A stretch of DNA of 64,000 bases, from NCBI RefSeq assembly GCF_024519155.1, contig NZ_JANIFJ010000003.1:310001-374000 (forward strand), written 5' to 3'. The translations under genes and the position numbers were made by a program. The notes under the pieces were generated by a model. The model had not been told where the DNA came from. It saw only the letters and a list, made by a program, of their open reading frames with translations, and did not search any database. Positions 9,551 to 18,893 of this stretch are shown piece after piece (positions within the stretch are counted from its first letter, which is position 1; each line of letters begins with the position of its first letter). The DNA is from Mangrovibrevibacter kandeliae (GTDB lineage: Bacteria; Pseudomonadota; Alphaproteobacteria; Rhizobiales; Rhizobiaceae).

Positions 9551-10768
9551 TCAGGCCCGGGCGCCGAGCGGGATGACGTTCTGCCGCGTCTCCTCGCCGC
9601 TTGCAAGGAAGCGGCGGATGTTGCGCGCCGCCTGGCGGATGCGGTGCTCGTTCTCCACCAGGGCGATGCGGACATGGTCGTCGCCGTGCTCGCCGAACCC
9701 GACGCCCGGCGCCACCGCGACGTCCGCCTTCTCGATCAGGAGCTTGGAGAACTCGAGCGACCCCAGCGACAGATACTGCGGCGGCAGCGGCGCCCAGGCG
9801 AACATGGTCGAGGACGGCGGCGGCACGTCCCAGCCGGCGCGGCCGAAGGATTCCACCAGCACGTCCCGCCGCCGCCGGTAGACTTCGCGCACCTCGCGGA
9901 TGGCGCTGTCGTCGGCGTTCAGCGCGGCGGTCGCCGCGACCTGGATCGGCGTGAAGGCGCCGTAGTCCAGATAGGACTTCACCCGCGCGAGCGCCGCGAT
10001 CAGCCGCTCGTTGCCGACGGCAAACCCCATCCGCCAGCCCGGCATGGAGAAGGTCTTCGACATCGAGGTGAACTCGACCGCCACGTCCATCGCGCCCGGC
10101 ACCTGCAGGACGGACGGCGGCGGCGTGTCGTCGAAATAGATCTCGGCATAGGCGAGATCGGAGAGGACGATGATGCCGTGCTTCTTGGCGAAGGCGACGA
10201 CCTCGGCATAGAAGTCGAGATCGGCGGTGAAGGCGGTCGGATTGGACGGATAGTTCAGGATCACCGCGAGCGGCTTGGGGATGGAGTGGCGGACCGCCTT
10301 GTCGAGGGCCGACATGAAGGTGTCGTCGGGGCGGGCCGGGAGCGCGCGCAGCGTGCCGCCCGCCATCAGGAAGCCGAAGGCGTGGATCGGATAGGTCGGG
10401 TTCGGGCAGAGGATCACGTCGCCGGGCGCGGTGATCGCCTGCGCCATGTTGGCGAAGCCCTCCTTCGACCCCAGGGTCGCCACCACCTGGGTGTTCGGGT
10501 CGAGCGTGACGCCGAAGCGCCGCTTGTAGTAGGCGGCCTGGGCGCGGCGCAGGCCGGCGATCCCCTTCGATGCCGAGTATCGGTGCGTGCGCGGGTCGCG
10601 GATCGCCTCGCACAGCTTGTCGACGATGAACTTCGGCGTCGGCAGGTCCGGATTGCCCATGCCGAGATCGACGATGTCGGCACCCTTGGCGCGCGAGCTC
10701 GCCTTGAGGCGATTGACCTCCTCGAAGACGTAGGGCGGCAGGCGGCGGACCTTGTGGAACTCTTCCAT
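9551..10768 (-). CDS. PLP aminotransferase, AlaC/aspartate-aminotransferase type
   Basis: Class I/II aminotransferase of 405 residues, closest by eye to the AlaC (glutamate-pyruvate) and LL-diaminopimelate aminotransferase group. The fold-type I PLP site is clear: SMSKTFSMPGWRMGF carries the Schiff-base lysine, LNYPSNPTA is the substrate-arginine loop region, and DLAYAEIYFD holds the PLP-ring aspartate. AGGA stands nine bases before the ATG. The position directly upstream of hom suggests cotranscription and a role in alanine or aspartate-family amino-acid metabolism. The exact donor and acceptor cannot be decided from sequence; alanine synthesis is the family's best-known activity. Confidence 0.88.
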   Translation of the reverse strand: MEEFHKVRRLPPYVFEEVNRLKASSRAKGADIVDLGMGNPDLPTPKFIVDKLCEAIRDPRTHRYSASKGIAGLRRAQAAYYKRRFGVTLDPNTQVVATLGSKEGFANMAQAITAPGDVILCPNPTYPIHAFGFLMAGGTLRALPARPDDTFMSALDKAVRHSIPKPLAVILNYPSNPTAFTADLDFYAEVVAFAKKHGIIVLSDLAYAEIYFDDTPPPSVLQVPGAMDVAVEFTSMSKTFSMPGWRMGFAVGNERLIAALARVKSYLDYGAFTPIQVAATAALNADDSAIREVREVYRRRRDVLVESFGRAGWDVPPPSSTMFAWAPLPPQYLSLGSLEFSKLLIEKADVAVAPGVGFGEHGDDHVRIALVENEHRIRQAARNIRRFLASGEETRQNVIPLGARA

Positions 10769-10854
10769 CGCGTTTGTCCTGCTAGGGCCGGTCGCGGGAC
10801 GCACGCCGGGACCATCGACTCTCATGAAAGATATGCGTCGGCCGTACCGACGGA

Positions 10855-11292
10855 TCAGCGGGTGGGAGTGAGGCGCGGGGCCGGCGTACCGACCGCCGCG
10901 GCTCCAGCATCGGCCGGTGCGGTGCTGGCGACCGCGGCGGCCACATCCGCGCGCGTCTTGTCGCCCAGCGCTTGCATCTGGGACACCGACTGCTGGTAGG
11001 CCGCTGCGTTGCCACCGGTCATCGCCGCGCTCACCTGCGCCTCGGCCTCGAGCTGGCGACGCTCGTTGGCGACCGTGGTGTTGTCCAGCTGCGGTGCCGC
11101 GGTGTTGGGAAAGGCGCCGAGCAGCGGATAGCCATCCGAGCCGAGGCGCTGAGCCGACGGACCGTTCTCGACCATGCGCGCGCGCTCCAGTCCCGCCGTC
11201 GGATCCTCGTCGGGAAACATCGACGTACAGGCCGCGAGCGGTGCCGTGGCAAGGACGGCAGCGAGACGAAGGCGGCGCGCGGTGGAGGGCAT
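10855..11292 (-). CDS. Small conserved-looking lipoprotein, unknown function
   Basis: A 145-residue predicted outer- or inner-membrane lipoprotein. Residues 1-22 are a compact lipoprotein signal (MPSTARRLRL, hydrophobic core, then LAAC as lipobox with Cys22). The body has an ordered-looking segment (GLERARMVENGPSAQRLGSD), a short helix rich in Glu and Gln that may form a coiled coil (about 75-115), and an Ala/Pro-rich tail. An alternative ATG eight codons upstream would give a longer n-region; I prefer the shorter form because its signal peptide is ideal. It is transcribed away from phaC. I do not recognise a family. Confidence 0.72.
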   Translation of the reverse strand: MPSTARRLRLAAVLATAPLAACTSMFPDEDPTAGLERARMVENGPSAQRLGSDGYPLLGAFPNTAAPQLDNTTVANERRQLEAEAQVSAAMTGGNAAAYQQSVSQMQALGDKTRADVAAAVASTAPADAGAAAVGTPAPRLTPTR

Positions 11293-11532
11293 CACTCGGG
11301 GCGGATCCTGGAACATCTGTGGGTTCTTCTTACTCGAAAGCCGGCCGACAGCAAACGCCTGCCGAGCCCGTCGCCTGATGAGGCGGCTGCCGGAATCGTG
11401 GCTGACAGGACGGCCGCTCTGGCTCTCCCGCACGAGCAAAACCGGTGTGGATGCGTTAAGTAGAGTTGCCGACCATCGCCCGTCGGGACGAAGACCCGGC
11501 CGCGACAAGATGGAAGCTGAGGGAGAGCACCC

Positions 11533-13362
11533 ATGAACGACACCGGCGAGCCCGGCGCCGATGGCGCCTTCGGTCCCTACGACGCCTATACCGTGCGCGA
11601 TCCGGAGGCCCTCAGCCGCAACCTCGCGCGTGCCCTGGAGCAGCTCGGCAAGGCCGCGTCCGAGTGGCTCGAGCCCCGTGAGAACGGCACGCTGGTCGAT
11701 CAGGGGCCGATCAGCTTTCCCGAGGTCGCCGCGACCATCGGCAAGATCAGCGAATACTGGCTCGCCGATCCCGCCCGGATCATGGAGGCGCAGACCCGCT
11801 TCGTCGGCGGGTGCTTCGCCATCTGGGCGAACACCTTGCGACGCATGGCGGGCGAGACACCGCAGCCGCCGGTCGCACCCGCCGAAGCGGACAAGCGCTT
11901 CCGGGACGCGGACTGGAGCCGCCACCTGTTCTTCGACGTGATGAAGCAATTCTACCTGTTTTCCAGCCGCTGGGCCGAGGACATGGTCGCCCGCGCCGAA
12001 GGTCTCGACCCCCACACCCGGGACAAGGCGGCGTTCTACGTCAAGCAGATCACCCAGGCCGTCTCGCCCTCGAACTTCGTCCTGACCAACCCGGAGCTGT
12101 TCCGCGAGACGATGGCGACCAACGGCGAGAATCTGGTGCGCGGCATGCGCATGTTCGCTGAGGACATGGCGGCGGGCCGCGGCCAGCTGCGGCTCCGTCA
12201 GGCCGACTATTCCGGCTTCGAGGTCGGGCGCAATCTGGCCGCGACGCCGGGCAAGGTGGTGGCCGAAAACCGGCTGTGCCAGATCATCCAGTATGCCCCG
12301 GCCGGTGAGACCGTGCTGCGCCGGCCGCTGCTGATCGTGCCGCCCTGGATCAACAAGTACTACATCCTCGACCTCACGCCGGAGAAGTCGCTGATCGCCT
12401 GGATGGTCGAGCAGGGCCACACCGTCTTCGTGATCTCGTGGGTCAACCCGACGGAGGCGCATGCCGCGCTCGACTGGCGCGACTACATCGAGGACGGCAT
12501 CCTCTTCGGGCTCGACACGATCGAGGCCGCGACCGGCGAGCGGGAGGTGAACGCCGTCGGCTACTGCGTCGGGGGCACGCTGCTCTCGGCCGCCCTCGCC
12601 TCGCTGGCCGGCAAGGGCGACGACCGCATCCGCAGCGCCACGCTCCTGACCACCCAGGTGGACTTCACCGACCCCGGCGATCTCAAGCTCTTCGTCGACG
12701 AGACGCAGCTGGAGCTGATCGAGGCGAGCATGGCCAAGGGCTATCTGGAGGGTGCGCACATGGCGACGGCCTTCAACCTCTTGCGTGCCGGCGACCTGAT
12801 CTGGCCCTACTTCGTCAACAACTACCTGAGGGGCAAGGAGCCGCTGCCCTTCGACCTCCTCTACTGGAACGCCGACGCGACCCGGATGTCCCGGGCGAAC
12901 CACCTGTTCTACCTGCGCAACTTCTACCTCAAGAACAAGCTCGTGGAGGGCACCCTGGAGATCGGCGGCGAGCGGCTCGACCTCTCGCGGGTGACGATCC
13001 CGATCTACGAACTGGCGACGCGCGAGGACCACATCGCGCCGGCGCGCAGCGTCTTCCTCGGCAGCCGCGCCTTCGGCGCGGAAGCGACCTACGTGCTGAC
13101 CGGCTCGGGCCACATCGCCGGCGTCGTCAATCCGCCGTCGCGCGGCAAGTACCAGTACTGGACCGGCCCGGCTCCCTCGCGCCACGAGACGCTCGACGAC
13201 TGGCTCGCGCATGCGACCGAGACCAAGGGCTCCTGGTGGCCGCACTGGCAGGCCTGGATCGAGCCGCAGTCGGGCGAGCGGGTGCCGGCGCGCCAGCCGG
13301 GCGGCGGTCGACTGTCGCCGATCGAGGACGCGCCGGGCTCCTACGTCAAGGTCCGCTCCTGA
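11533..13362 (+). CDS. phaC: Class I poly(3-hydroxyalkanoate) synthase PhaC
   Basis: Polymerises (R)-3-hydroxyacyl-CoA into polyhydroxyalkanoate at the granule surface. The 609-residue length matches class I enzymes. The catalytic triad can be placed: Cys345 in the lipase-like box GYCVGG, Asp499 in REDHIAP and His527 in GSGHIAG. The N-terminal region of about 230 residues precedes the alpha/beta-hydrolase domain. A GAGGGAGAG purine run lies just before the ATG. The usual partners phaA, phaB, phaR and phasins are not adjacent; the lipoprotein gene is divergent and map follows 114 bases downstream. The organism is therefore probably able to store PHA (inference from this gene alone). Confidence 0.96.
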   Translation: MNDTGEPGADGAFGPYDAYTVRDPEALSRNLARALEQLGKAASEWLEPRENGTLVDQGPISFPEVAATIGKISEYWLADPARIMEAQTRFVGGCFAIWANTLRRMAGETPQPPVAPAEADKRFRDADWSRHLFFDVMKQFYLFSSRWAEDMVARAEGLDPHTRDKAAFYVKQITQAVSPSNFVLTNPELFRETMATNGENLVRGMRMFAEDMAAGRGQLRLRQADYSGFEVGRNLAATPGKVVAENRLCQIIQYAPAGETVLRRPLLIVPPWINKYYILDLTPEKSLIAWMVEQGHTVFVISWVNPTEAHAALDWRDYIEDGILFGLDTIEAATGEREVNAVGYCVGGTLLSAALASLAGKGDDRIRSATLLTTQVDFTDPGDLKLFVDETQLELIEASMAKGYLEGAHMATAFNLLRAGDLIWPYFVNNYLRGKEPLPFDLLYWNADATRMSRANHLFYLRNFYLKNKLVEGTLEIGGERLDLSRVTIPIYELATREDHIAPARSVFLGSRAFGAEATYVLTGSGHIAGVVNPPSRGKYQYWTGPAPSRHETLDDWLAHATETKGSWWPHWQAWIEPQSGERVPARQPGGGRLSPIEDAPGSYVKVRS

Positions 13363-13476
13363 CGGACGTGAGCGCGCGCGAATGGCCTCGACCGTCCAGG
13401 GCTTGAAGCGCCGGTCCGCTAATGCGACATCACGATGGATGGCAGGGCGCTCTGCCGAACTTCTTTGTGGACTGCG

Positions 13477-14322
13477 ATGATCAGCTACCTCGAGGCCGAA
13501 GCCAATCCGGTGCGCAACACCGGCGCGATCCGCCTCTACGACGCCGCCGCCTTCGAAGGCATGCGCAAGGCCTGCCAGCTGACGGCGCGCTGCCTCGATT
13601 CGCTCGTCGACATCGTCAAGCCCGGCGTGACGACCGACACAATCGACGCGCATGTGCTCGCCTTCGCCCTCGCCAACGACACCGTGCCGGCGACGCTCAA
13701 CTATCGCGGCTACACCAAGAGCACCTGCACCTCGATCAATCACGTCGTCTGCCACGGCATCCCGAACGACAAGCCGCTGCGCGACGGCGACATCGTCAAC
13801 ATCGACGTCACGCTGATCGTCGACGGCTACTATGGCGACTCCTCGCGCATGTATCCGGTCGGCAAGCCGAAGCGCGCGGCCGAGCGGCTCTGCGAGGTCA
13901 CCTACCGTTCGCTGCTGCTCGGGCTCGCCGAGGTGAAGCCGGGGGCCAGGATGGGCGACATCGGCGCCGCCATCCAGGAGTATGCCGAAAGCGAGCGCTG
14001 CTCGGTGGTGCGCGACTTCTGCGGCCATGGCGTCGGACGCATCTTCCACGACGCGCCGAACGTCCTTCACTACGGCAAGCGCGGCGACGGCGTCGAGATG
14101 CGGCCCGGGATGATCTTCACCATCGAGCCGATGATCAATCTCGGCAAGCCGCACGTGAAGGTTCTCGGCGACGGCTGGACGGCCGTCACGCGGGACCGGT
14201 CGCTCTCCGCCCAGTACGAGCACACCGTCGCGGTGACCGAAAGCGGCTGCGAGGTCTTCACCTATTCTCCCCTCGGTCTCGACGCGCCTGGCCTGGGGCT
14301 CGAGACGACGACGCTCGGCTGA
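13477..14322 (+). CDS. map: Methionine aminopeptidase type I
   Basis: Removes the initiator methionine from new proteins. The 281-residue protein has the pita-bread-fold metal ligands in expected contexts: Asp residues in [16 protein letters not shown], His in [14 protein letters not shown], Glu in FTIEPMI and a final Glu in YEHTVAVTE. The ATG is chosen because the family's N-terminus (ISYLEAEA, then [17 protein letters not shown]) begins there; the ribosome-binding site is weak (GTGGA). The stop is eight bases before the radC start, suggesting cotranscription. Confidence 0.95.
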   Translation: MISYLEAEANPVRNTGAIRLYDAAAFEGMRKACQLTARCLDSLVDIVKPGVTTDTIDAHVLAFALANDTVPATLNYRGYTKSTCTSINHVVCHGIPNDKPLRDGDIVNIDVTLIVDGYYGDSSRMYPVGKPKRAAERLCEVTYRSLLLGLAEVKPGARMGDIGAAIQEYAESERCSVVRDFCGHGVGRIFHDAPNVLHYGKRGDGVEMRPGMIFTIEPMINLGKPHVKVLGDGWTAVTRDRSLSAQYEHTVAVTESGCEVFTYSPLGLDAPGLGLETTTLG

Positions 14323-14330
14323 CGGGCGTC

Positions 14331-15074
14331 GTGGCGGCCGAGGCGGACGAGAGTGGCTTCGGCGAAGGCGGACGGCCCGGCGCCGACCGCTCGGCGCGCA
14401 TCGCCAAGCACTATGACGGGCACCGCGACCGCCTGCGCGAGCGCTTCGCGGAAGGCGGCGCCGCGGCGCTCGCCGACTACGAGATGCTGGAACTCGTCCT
14501 GTTCCGCACGATCCCGCGCCGCGACGTCAAGCCGCTCGCGAAGGCGTTGATCGCCCGCTTCGGCACGCTCGGCGAGGTGCTGAACGCGCCGGTCGCCCTT
14601 CTCCAGGAGGTGGCCGGCATCGGCCACTCGACGGCGCTGGACCTGTCGATCGTCGCCGCGGTCAACCGACGGGCGATGCGCTCGCAGATCAAGGGGCGAG
14701 AGATCCTCTCCTCCTGGTCCGCCGTCCTCGACTACTGCACCGCCGCCATGGCCTACGAGACGCGCGAGCAGTTCCGCATCCTCTTCCTCGACAAGAAGAA
14801 CGGCCTGATCGCCGACGAAGTGCAGGGCACCGGCACCGTCGACCACACGCCGGTCTATCCGCGCGAGGTGGTGCGGCGCGCGCTGGAGCTGTCGGCGACT
14901 GCGCTGATCCTCGTGCACAATCATCCCTCCGGCGATCCGACGCCGTCGCGCGCCGATATCGAGATGACCAAGACGATCATCGAGACCGCACGGCCGATGG
15001 GCATCGCCGTGCACGATCACGTCATTGTCGGCCGTGCCGGTCATGCCAGCCTCAAGGGCCTGCGGCTGATCTGA
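14331..15074 (+). CDS. radC: RadC/YeeS-family JAMM protein
   Basis: A 247-residue DUF2466 protein of the RadC family. The N-terminal half has a helix-hairpin-helix-like part ([15 protein letters not shown]). The C-terminal half is a JAB1/MPN fold with the metal motif [14 protein letters not shown], whose two His and the Asp are all present. Despite its name, the family has no settled role in DNA repair; a metal-dependent nuclease or hydrolase role is only proposed. The start is GTG (encoding MAAEADE), eight bases after map; it is the first start that leaves map intact. The map-radC pair is seen in other Hyphomicrobiales. Confidence 0.93.
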   Translation: MAAEADESGFGEGGRPGADRSARIAKHYDGHRDRLRERFAEGGAAALADYEMLELVLFRTIPRRDVKPLAKALIARFGTLGEVLNAPVALLQEVAGIGHSTALDLSIVAAVNRRAMRSQIKGREILSSWSAVLDYCTAAMAYETREQFRILFLDKKNGLIADEVQGTGTVDHTPVYPREVVRRALELSATALILVHNHPSGDPTPSRADIEMTKTIIETARPMGIAVHDHVIVGRAGHASLKGLRLI

Positions 15075-15151
15075 CCGGACTTGATGACCCGCGCCTCCCG
15101 AGCGCCGACAATCCTGACCGAGGGCCGAGCGGACCAGTCGCTCGAGCGGCG

Positions 15152-15433
15152 TCAGTGCAGGCGCCCGAGTTCCGTCAGCGTGCGGATCTCGCGCCGGCCC
15201 ACCAGTCGGGCGTGACTGAAGCGCACCGAATGGATCGCCGCCTCCACCTCCCGTTCCCAGTGGGCGAGGAAGCGCTTCAGCCGCGGATAGTCCGGGGCGA
15301 TGTCATGGAATTGCCAGGAGAAGCTCTGCAGCAGCGCCGGATGGTCGGGCATCCGGTAGAGGATCTCGGCGCTGGTGAGGCCGTAGCCCTCCAGCATCTC
15401 CAGAAAGGCGGGGTCGACGTCGGACGCAGGCAT
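15152..15433 (-). CDS. usg: Usg family protein
   Basis: A 93-residue cytosolic protein matching the alphaproteobacterial Usg family by its core (FLEMLEGYGLTSAEILYRMPDHP, split here as FLEMLEGYGL then TSAEILYRMPDH, and later SFSWQFHDIAPDYPRL). The family was named from a position beside tryptophan genes in some species, but its biochemical role is unknown. The ATG has GGAG seven bases upstream; a TTG two codons earlier is less likely. It converges on radC with a 77-base gap. No tryptophan genes are nearby, so context does not support the old functional suggestion here. Confidence 0.85.
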   Translation of the reverse strand: MPASDVDPAFLEMLEGYGLTSAEILYRMPDHPALLQSFSWQFHDIAPDYPRLKRFLAHWEREVEAAIHSVRFSHARLVGRREIRTLTELGRLH

Positions 15434-15567
15434 CGGCAAGCTCCATGGTCATGCCGGCCGGTGTGAAGCCGGCTTAACGATGCTGCGCCCCGAAACTTGT
15501 CGAAAGCTTAACGCAAATCCTTCGGATCACCGGAGCGTCCAGGTGGCCCGAACCGCGCCAGCCGCAC

Positions 15568-17103
15568 TCAGTAGTCCCCTCCGCTGGGCAGCCGGTCGAG
15601 GAAGCGCCGCGCGTCATCGCGGATCGCCGTGCGCCGCTCGCCGCTCATGCGGTCGAGAGTCTGGTAGGGCTGGCGCAGGCGCTGGTTGCCGCGCAGCGTC
15701 TTGCCGTTGCGGTCGAGGAAATCCCAGTAGAGATAGTTGAACGGACACGCGCGCGGACCGAGCTTGCGGGTGACGTCGAACACGCAGTTCTCGCAGTAGT
15801 CCGACATCTTGTGGATGTAGTTCCCCGAGGCGGCATAGGGCTTGGAGGCGAAGAGGCCGCCATCGGCGAACAGGATCATGCCGACGACGTTCGGCATTTC
15901 GACCCACTCGTAGGCGTCGTGGTAGACGACGAGATACCACTCCTGCACCGCCGTCGGATCGAGCCCGGCGAGGAGACAGAAGTTGCCGAGCACCATCAGC
16001 CGCTGGATGTGGTGAGCGTAGGCGTTGCGCTTCGTTTCGCCGATCGCCTGGGCGAGGCAGTTCATCTCGGTCTCGCCGGTCCAGAAGAAGTCGGGCAGCG
16101 GCCGCGTCGCGCCCAGCGCGTTGCGCTCGCCGTAGCCGGGCATTTCGCGCCAGTAGATGCCGCGCACGAACTCGCGCCAGCCGATGATCTGGCGGATGAA
16201 CCCCTCCACCGCCTCGATGGGCGCCGCGCCGGCGTGATAGGCGTCGTCGGCCCGCAGACAGCACTCCTGCGGTCCGAGGAGGCCGCAATTGATCAGCGCC
16301 GACAGATGCGAGTGGAACAGCAGCGGCGCCCCCTGCCGCATCGCGTCCTGGTACGGGCCGAAGCGCGGCAGCGCGTCCTCCACAAACCAGTCCAGGTAGC
16401 GCAGGGCATCCTGCCGTGTGACGGGATAGTCGAAGCCGTCGAGGTCACCGAAATGATTGCCGAAGCGGCGGGAGACGAGGTCGAGCACCGCCTGCGTCTC
16501 GGCGTCGGGTGGGAAATCCGGCCGCGGCGGCGGCTCGATCTCCGCCGGCAGCCGCTCCCGATTGGCGAAATCGAAGTTCCAGCGCCCGCCGACCGGCGCC
16601 TCGCCGTCCATGAGGAAGCCGGTGCGTCGGCGCATCTCGCGGTAGAAATACTCCATCCGCAGGCCCTTGAGGCCCTCGGCCCAGGCCTCGAAGGTGGCGT
16701 GGTCGCAGAGGAACCGGTCGTCCGGCCGGATCTCGACCGGCAGGCCCAGCGCCCTCTCCCACCCCTCCATCATCTGGCGAACGCGCCACTCGCCGGGCTC
16801 GGTGACGACCACGCGCTCTGGCCGATGGCGCTGGACCGCCTCCATGAGCGCCGCGGTGAAGCTGTCGGCGGGAGCGTCCTCGTCGAGCGTGCGGTACTCG
16901 ACCCTCAATCCCTCCTGGCGCAGGTCTTCGGCGAAATGGCGCATGGCCGCGAAGAGGAAGGCGATCTTGCGCTTGTGGTGCCGCACGTAGCCGGTCTCCT
17001 CGCCGACTTCGGCCAGCAGGATGACGTCGTCCGGCGCGACGTCCCGCAGCGAGGACACCGAGCGGCTGAGCTGGTCGCCGAGAACGAAGCGCAACACCGT
17101 CAT
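15568..17103 (-). CDS. phrB: Iron-sulfur (6-4) photolyase, PhrB/FeS-BCP type
   Basis: Light-driven repair of (6-4) pyrimidine photoproducts, with FAD and a 4Fe-4S cluster; a lumazine antenna is known for the family. The 511-residue protein belongs to the deoxyribodipyrimidine photolyase-related family. Four cysteines lie at 349 (MNCLAQ), 437 and 440 (YCENC) and 453 (ACPFNY), within one residue of the cluster ligands I recall for Agrobacterium PhrB (350, 438, 441, 454). The start ATG (TVLRFVLGDQLS) is preferred over a GTG five codons upstream. It is a single-gene unit on the minus strand behind usg. Confidence 0.93.
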   Translation of the reverse strand: MTVLRFVLGDQLSRSVSSLRDVAPDDVILLAEVGEETGYVRHHKRKIAFLFAAMRHFAEDLRQEGLRVEYRTLDEDAPADSFTAALMEAVQRHRPERVVVTEPGEWRVRQMMEGWERALGLPVEIRPDDRFLCDHATFEAWAEGLKGLRMEYFYREMRRRTGFLMDGEAPVGGRWNFDFANRERLPAEIEPPPRPDFPPDAETQAVLDLVSRRFGNHFGDLDGFDYPVTRQDALRYLDWFVEDALPRFGPYQDAMRQGAPLLFHSHLSALINCGLLGPQECCLRADDAYHAGAAPIEAVEGFIRQIIGWREFVRGIYWREMPGYGERNALGATRPLPDFFWTGETEMNCLAQAIGETKRNAYAHHIQRLMVLGNFCLLAGLDPTAVQEWYLVVYHDAYEWVEMPNVVGMILFADGGLFASKPYAASGNYIHKMSDYCENCVFDVTRKLGPRACPFNYLYWDFLDRNGKTLRGNQRLRQPYQTLDRMSGERRTAIRDDARRFLDRLPSGGDY

Positions 17104-17264
17104 GAAGAACCGCCCCACACCGAATGCCGGCCTAAGCTGTAGCCGGCACGGGCCCGATCAAGCCGAGGTCGGGCGCCTTGGCCGCACGTCCGCTTGAGCA
17201 CGGGGTGTCCGATGCAGAGCTCGCGCCTTCCGCTGCCTCGCGACACGCATCACGGGCGGCGGCA

Positions 17265-18893
17265 TCAGTGACCCATGTCGCTGTCCGGGTCGAACCGGCC
17301 GCCGGCGGCGTGCATCGCCTCCGGCGTGTCGACATCGAGACTGGCGCCGCGGCCGACCTCGACCTCCCGGACCGCCTCCGGGTGCGCGGCGATCAGCGCG
17401 CGCGCCCCGACATCTCCGGTGAGCGCGCGAAGCTCGGCCGCATAGACCCGGCTGAGAATCGCGGGGTTCGCCCGCCGTCCACCGTCGGTGGCAATCACGA
17501 TCGATCCCTCGCCGGTCGGCGAGAAGGCGTCGATCAGCCGGTCGAGGTCGCCATGGGTCAGCTGTGGCTGATCGGCCAGCATCACGAGCACGCCGTCGGC
17601 CTGCGCCGCCGCCGCCAGCCCGGCAATGAGCGAGGTGGAGAGGCCCTCTGCGAACTGCGGATTGTCGACGAGATCGACGTCGAGGCCGGCGAGTTCGGCA
17701 GCGAGCGGCTCGCGCATGTGGCCCAAGACGACATGAACGCGGCCCGCGCGGCTTGCGCGTGCGGTGCGGGCGGAGCGGCGCAGCAGGGTCTCGCCGTCGA
17801 AGCGGGCGAGAAGCTTGTTCGGCCCGCCCATGCGGCTCGACCGGCCGGCGGCGAGCAGCACGACGTCGATCACCGGGGCGCCCTCGCCCTGCAGCCCTTC
17901 CGTCTCGCGCGGCGACGGGCGTGACGCGATCTCCATCAGAAGCCCCCCCACCCCCATCCCTCGGATGTCTTCATTCGTCACCGGAATATCGGCGAGCACA
18001 CGGTTGAGGATCCAGTCGAAACCGTTCTCCTTCGAGCTGCGCGCGCAGCCCGGCGCACCAAGCACCCGTCGATCGCCGAGCCGGCCGAGCAACAGAAGGT
18101 TGCCCGGGTCCACCGGCATGCCGAACTGCTCGATCAGGCCGCCGGCAAGCTCGATGCCGCTCGGCAGGACGTCGTGCCGATCGATGACGGCCGAGGCGCC
18201 GAAGATCAGGATCATCTCGGCGTCGTCGCACTCCGCGATGGCGTCGGCGAGCGCTCCAGCCGCGTGCGGAGACCGCAGCTCGCGCACGATCGCGGACCCG
18301 GTCGCAGCGAGCCGGGCTTCCGTCACGCGCCGGGTCTTGTCGAGCACGCTTGCCTTCACACCGGGCAATTCGGTCTGGATCAGCGCCACGCGCCGCGGAC
18401 GATACGGCGCCAGCCGGATCGCCGCCGCCTCCCGAAGCACCCGGACGGCGCGCGCGACCGCCTCACCCGGCACCGCGAGCGGGATGATCTTCACCGTCGC
18501 CAGCATTCGGCCCGACTCGACGGACGCGTACGCGGGGAGCGTCGCCAGCGTGATGCCGGGATCAACCGAATTCACCGCGTCGACGACGCCCTTGTCCGGC
18601 AGGAAGACGCCGGCCAGCCGGGCAAAGAGGTTCACCCGCCCGGTCGTGGCAGGACCGACGTCAATCCCGGTCGTGCCGAGGCAGGAACCGATCGCTGCCG
18701 CAGCCTCGTCCTCGGCGAGATCGCTTGGCTCGAGACGGGCCACCACGACGTCGGCCAGCCCGTTGGCCGCGAGCGCCTCGACGTCGTCCGCCGCCAGGCG
18801 CGTGCCTTTCTTCAGCCGGCGCCCGCCGGCAGACTGCGCGTGGGCGAGGATGGCGCCCTCGGCGTCCCGGACCGGGACCGGCCCGAACTTCAT
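17265..18893 (-). CDS. MoeA-like / MobA-like fusion (molybdopterin-binding + nucleotidyltransferase)
   Basis: Predicted molybdenum-cofactor modifying enzyme of 542 residues. Residues 1 to about 345 resemble a molybdopterin-binding MoeA/MogA-like region (FGPVPVRDAEGAILAH, SVDPGITLATLPAY, ILIFGASAVIDRHDVLPSGI). From about residue 350 a MobA/MocA-type transferase follows, with the nucleotide motif LLAAGRSSRMGGPNKLLA and later LVMLADQPQL. The fusion, rather than a stand-alone MocA, is a known alphaproteobacterial form. Cytidylyl transfer to make molybdopterin cytosine dinucleotide, the cofactor form of CO-dehydrogenase-type hydroxylases, is the best inference. Its ATG overlaps the preceding XdhC stop (ATGA), indicating translational coupling. 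It is the last gene of the maturation cassette. Confidence 0.88.
   Translation of the reverse strand: MKFGPVPVRDAEGAILAHAQSAGGRRLKKGTRLAADDVEALAANGLADVVVARLEPSDLAEDEAAAAIGSCLGTTGIDVGPATTGRVNLFARLAGVFLPDKGVVDAVNSVDPGITLATLPAYASVESGRMLATVKIIPLAVPGEAVARAVRVLREAAAIRLAPYRPRRVALIQTELPGVKASVLDKTRRVTEARLAATGSAIVRELRSPHAAGALADAIAECDDAEMILIFGASAVIDRHDVLPSGIELAGGLIEQFGMPVDPGNLLLLGRLGDRRVLGAPGCARSSKENGFDWILNRVLADIPVTNEDIRGMGVGGLLMEIASRPSPRETEGLQGEGAPVIDVVLLAAGRSSRMGGPNKLLARFDGETLLRRSARTARASRAGRVHVVLGHMREPLAAELAGLDVDLVDNPQFAEGLSTSLIAGLAAAAQADGVLVMLADQPQLTHGDLDRLIDAFSPTGEGSIVIATDGGRRANPAILSRVYAAELRALTGDVGARALIAAHPEAVREVEVGRGASLDVDTPEAMHAAGGRFDPDSDMGH

Noticed and set aside
11295-14223. Long minus-strand open frame opposite phaC and map
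   Set aside because: It covers the mapped phaC and map genes on the other strand and has no family motif. Only its downstream end (10855-11292) is a real lipoprotein gene.
15471-15520. CtrA-like TTAAC repeats upstream of usg
   Set aside because: Two TTAAC words occur but about 35 bases apart rather than at the needed spacing.
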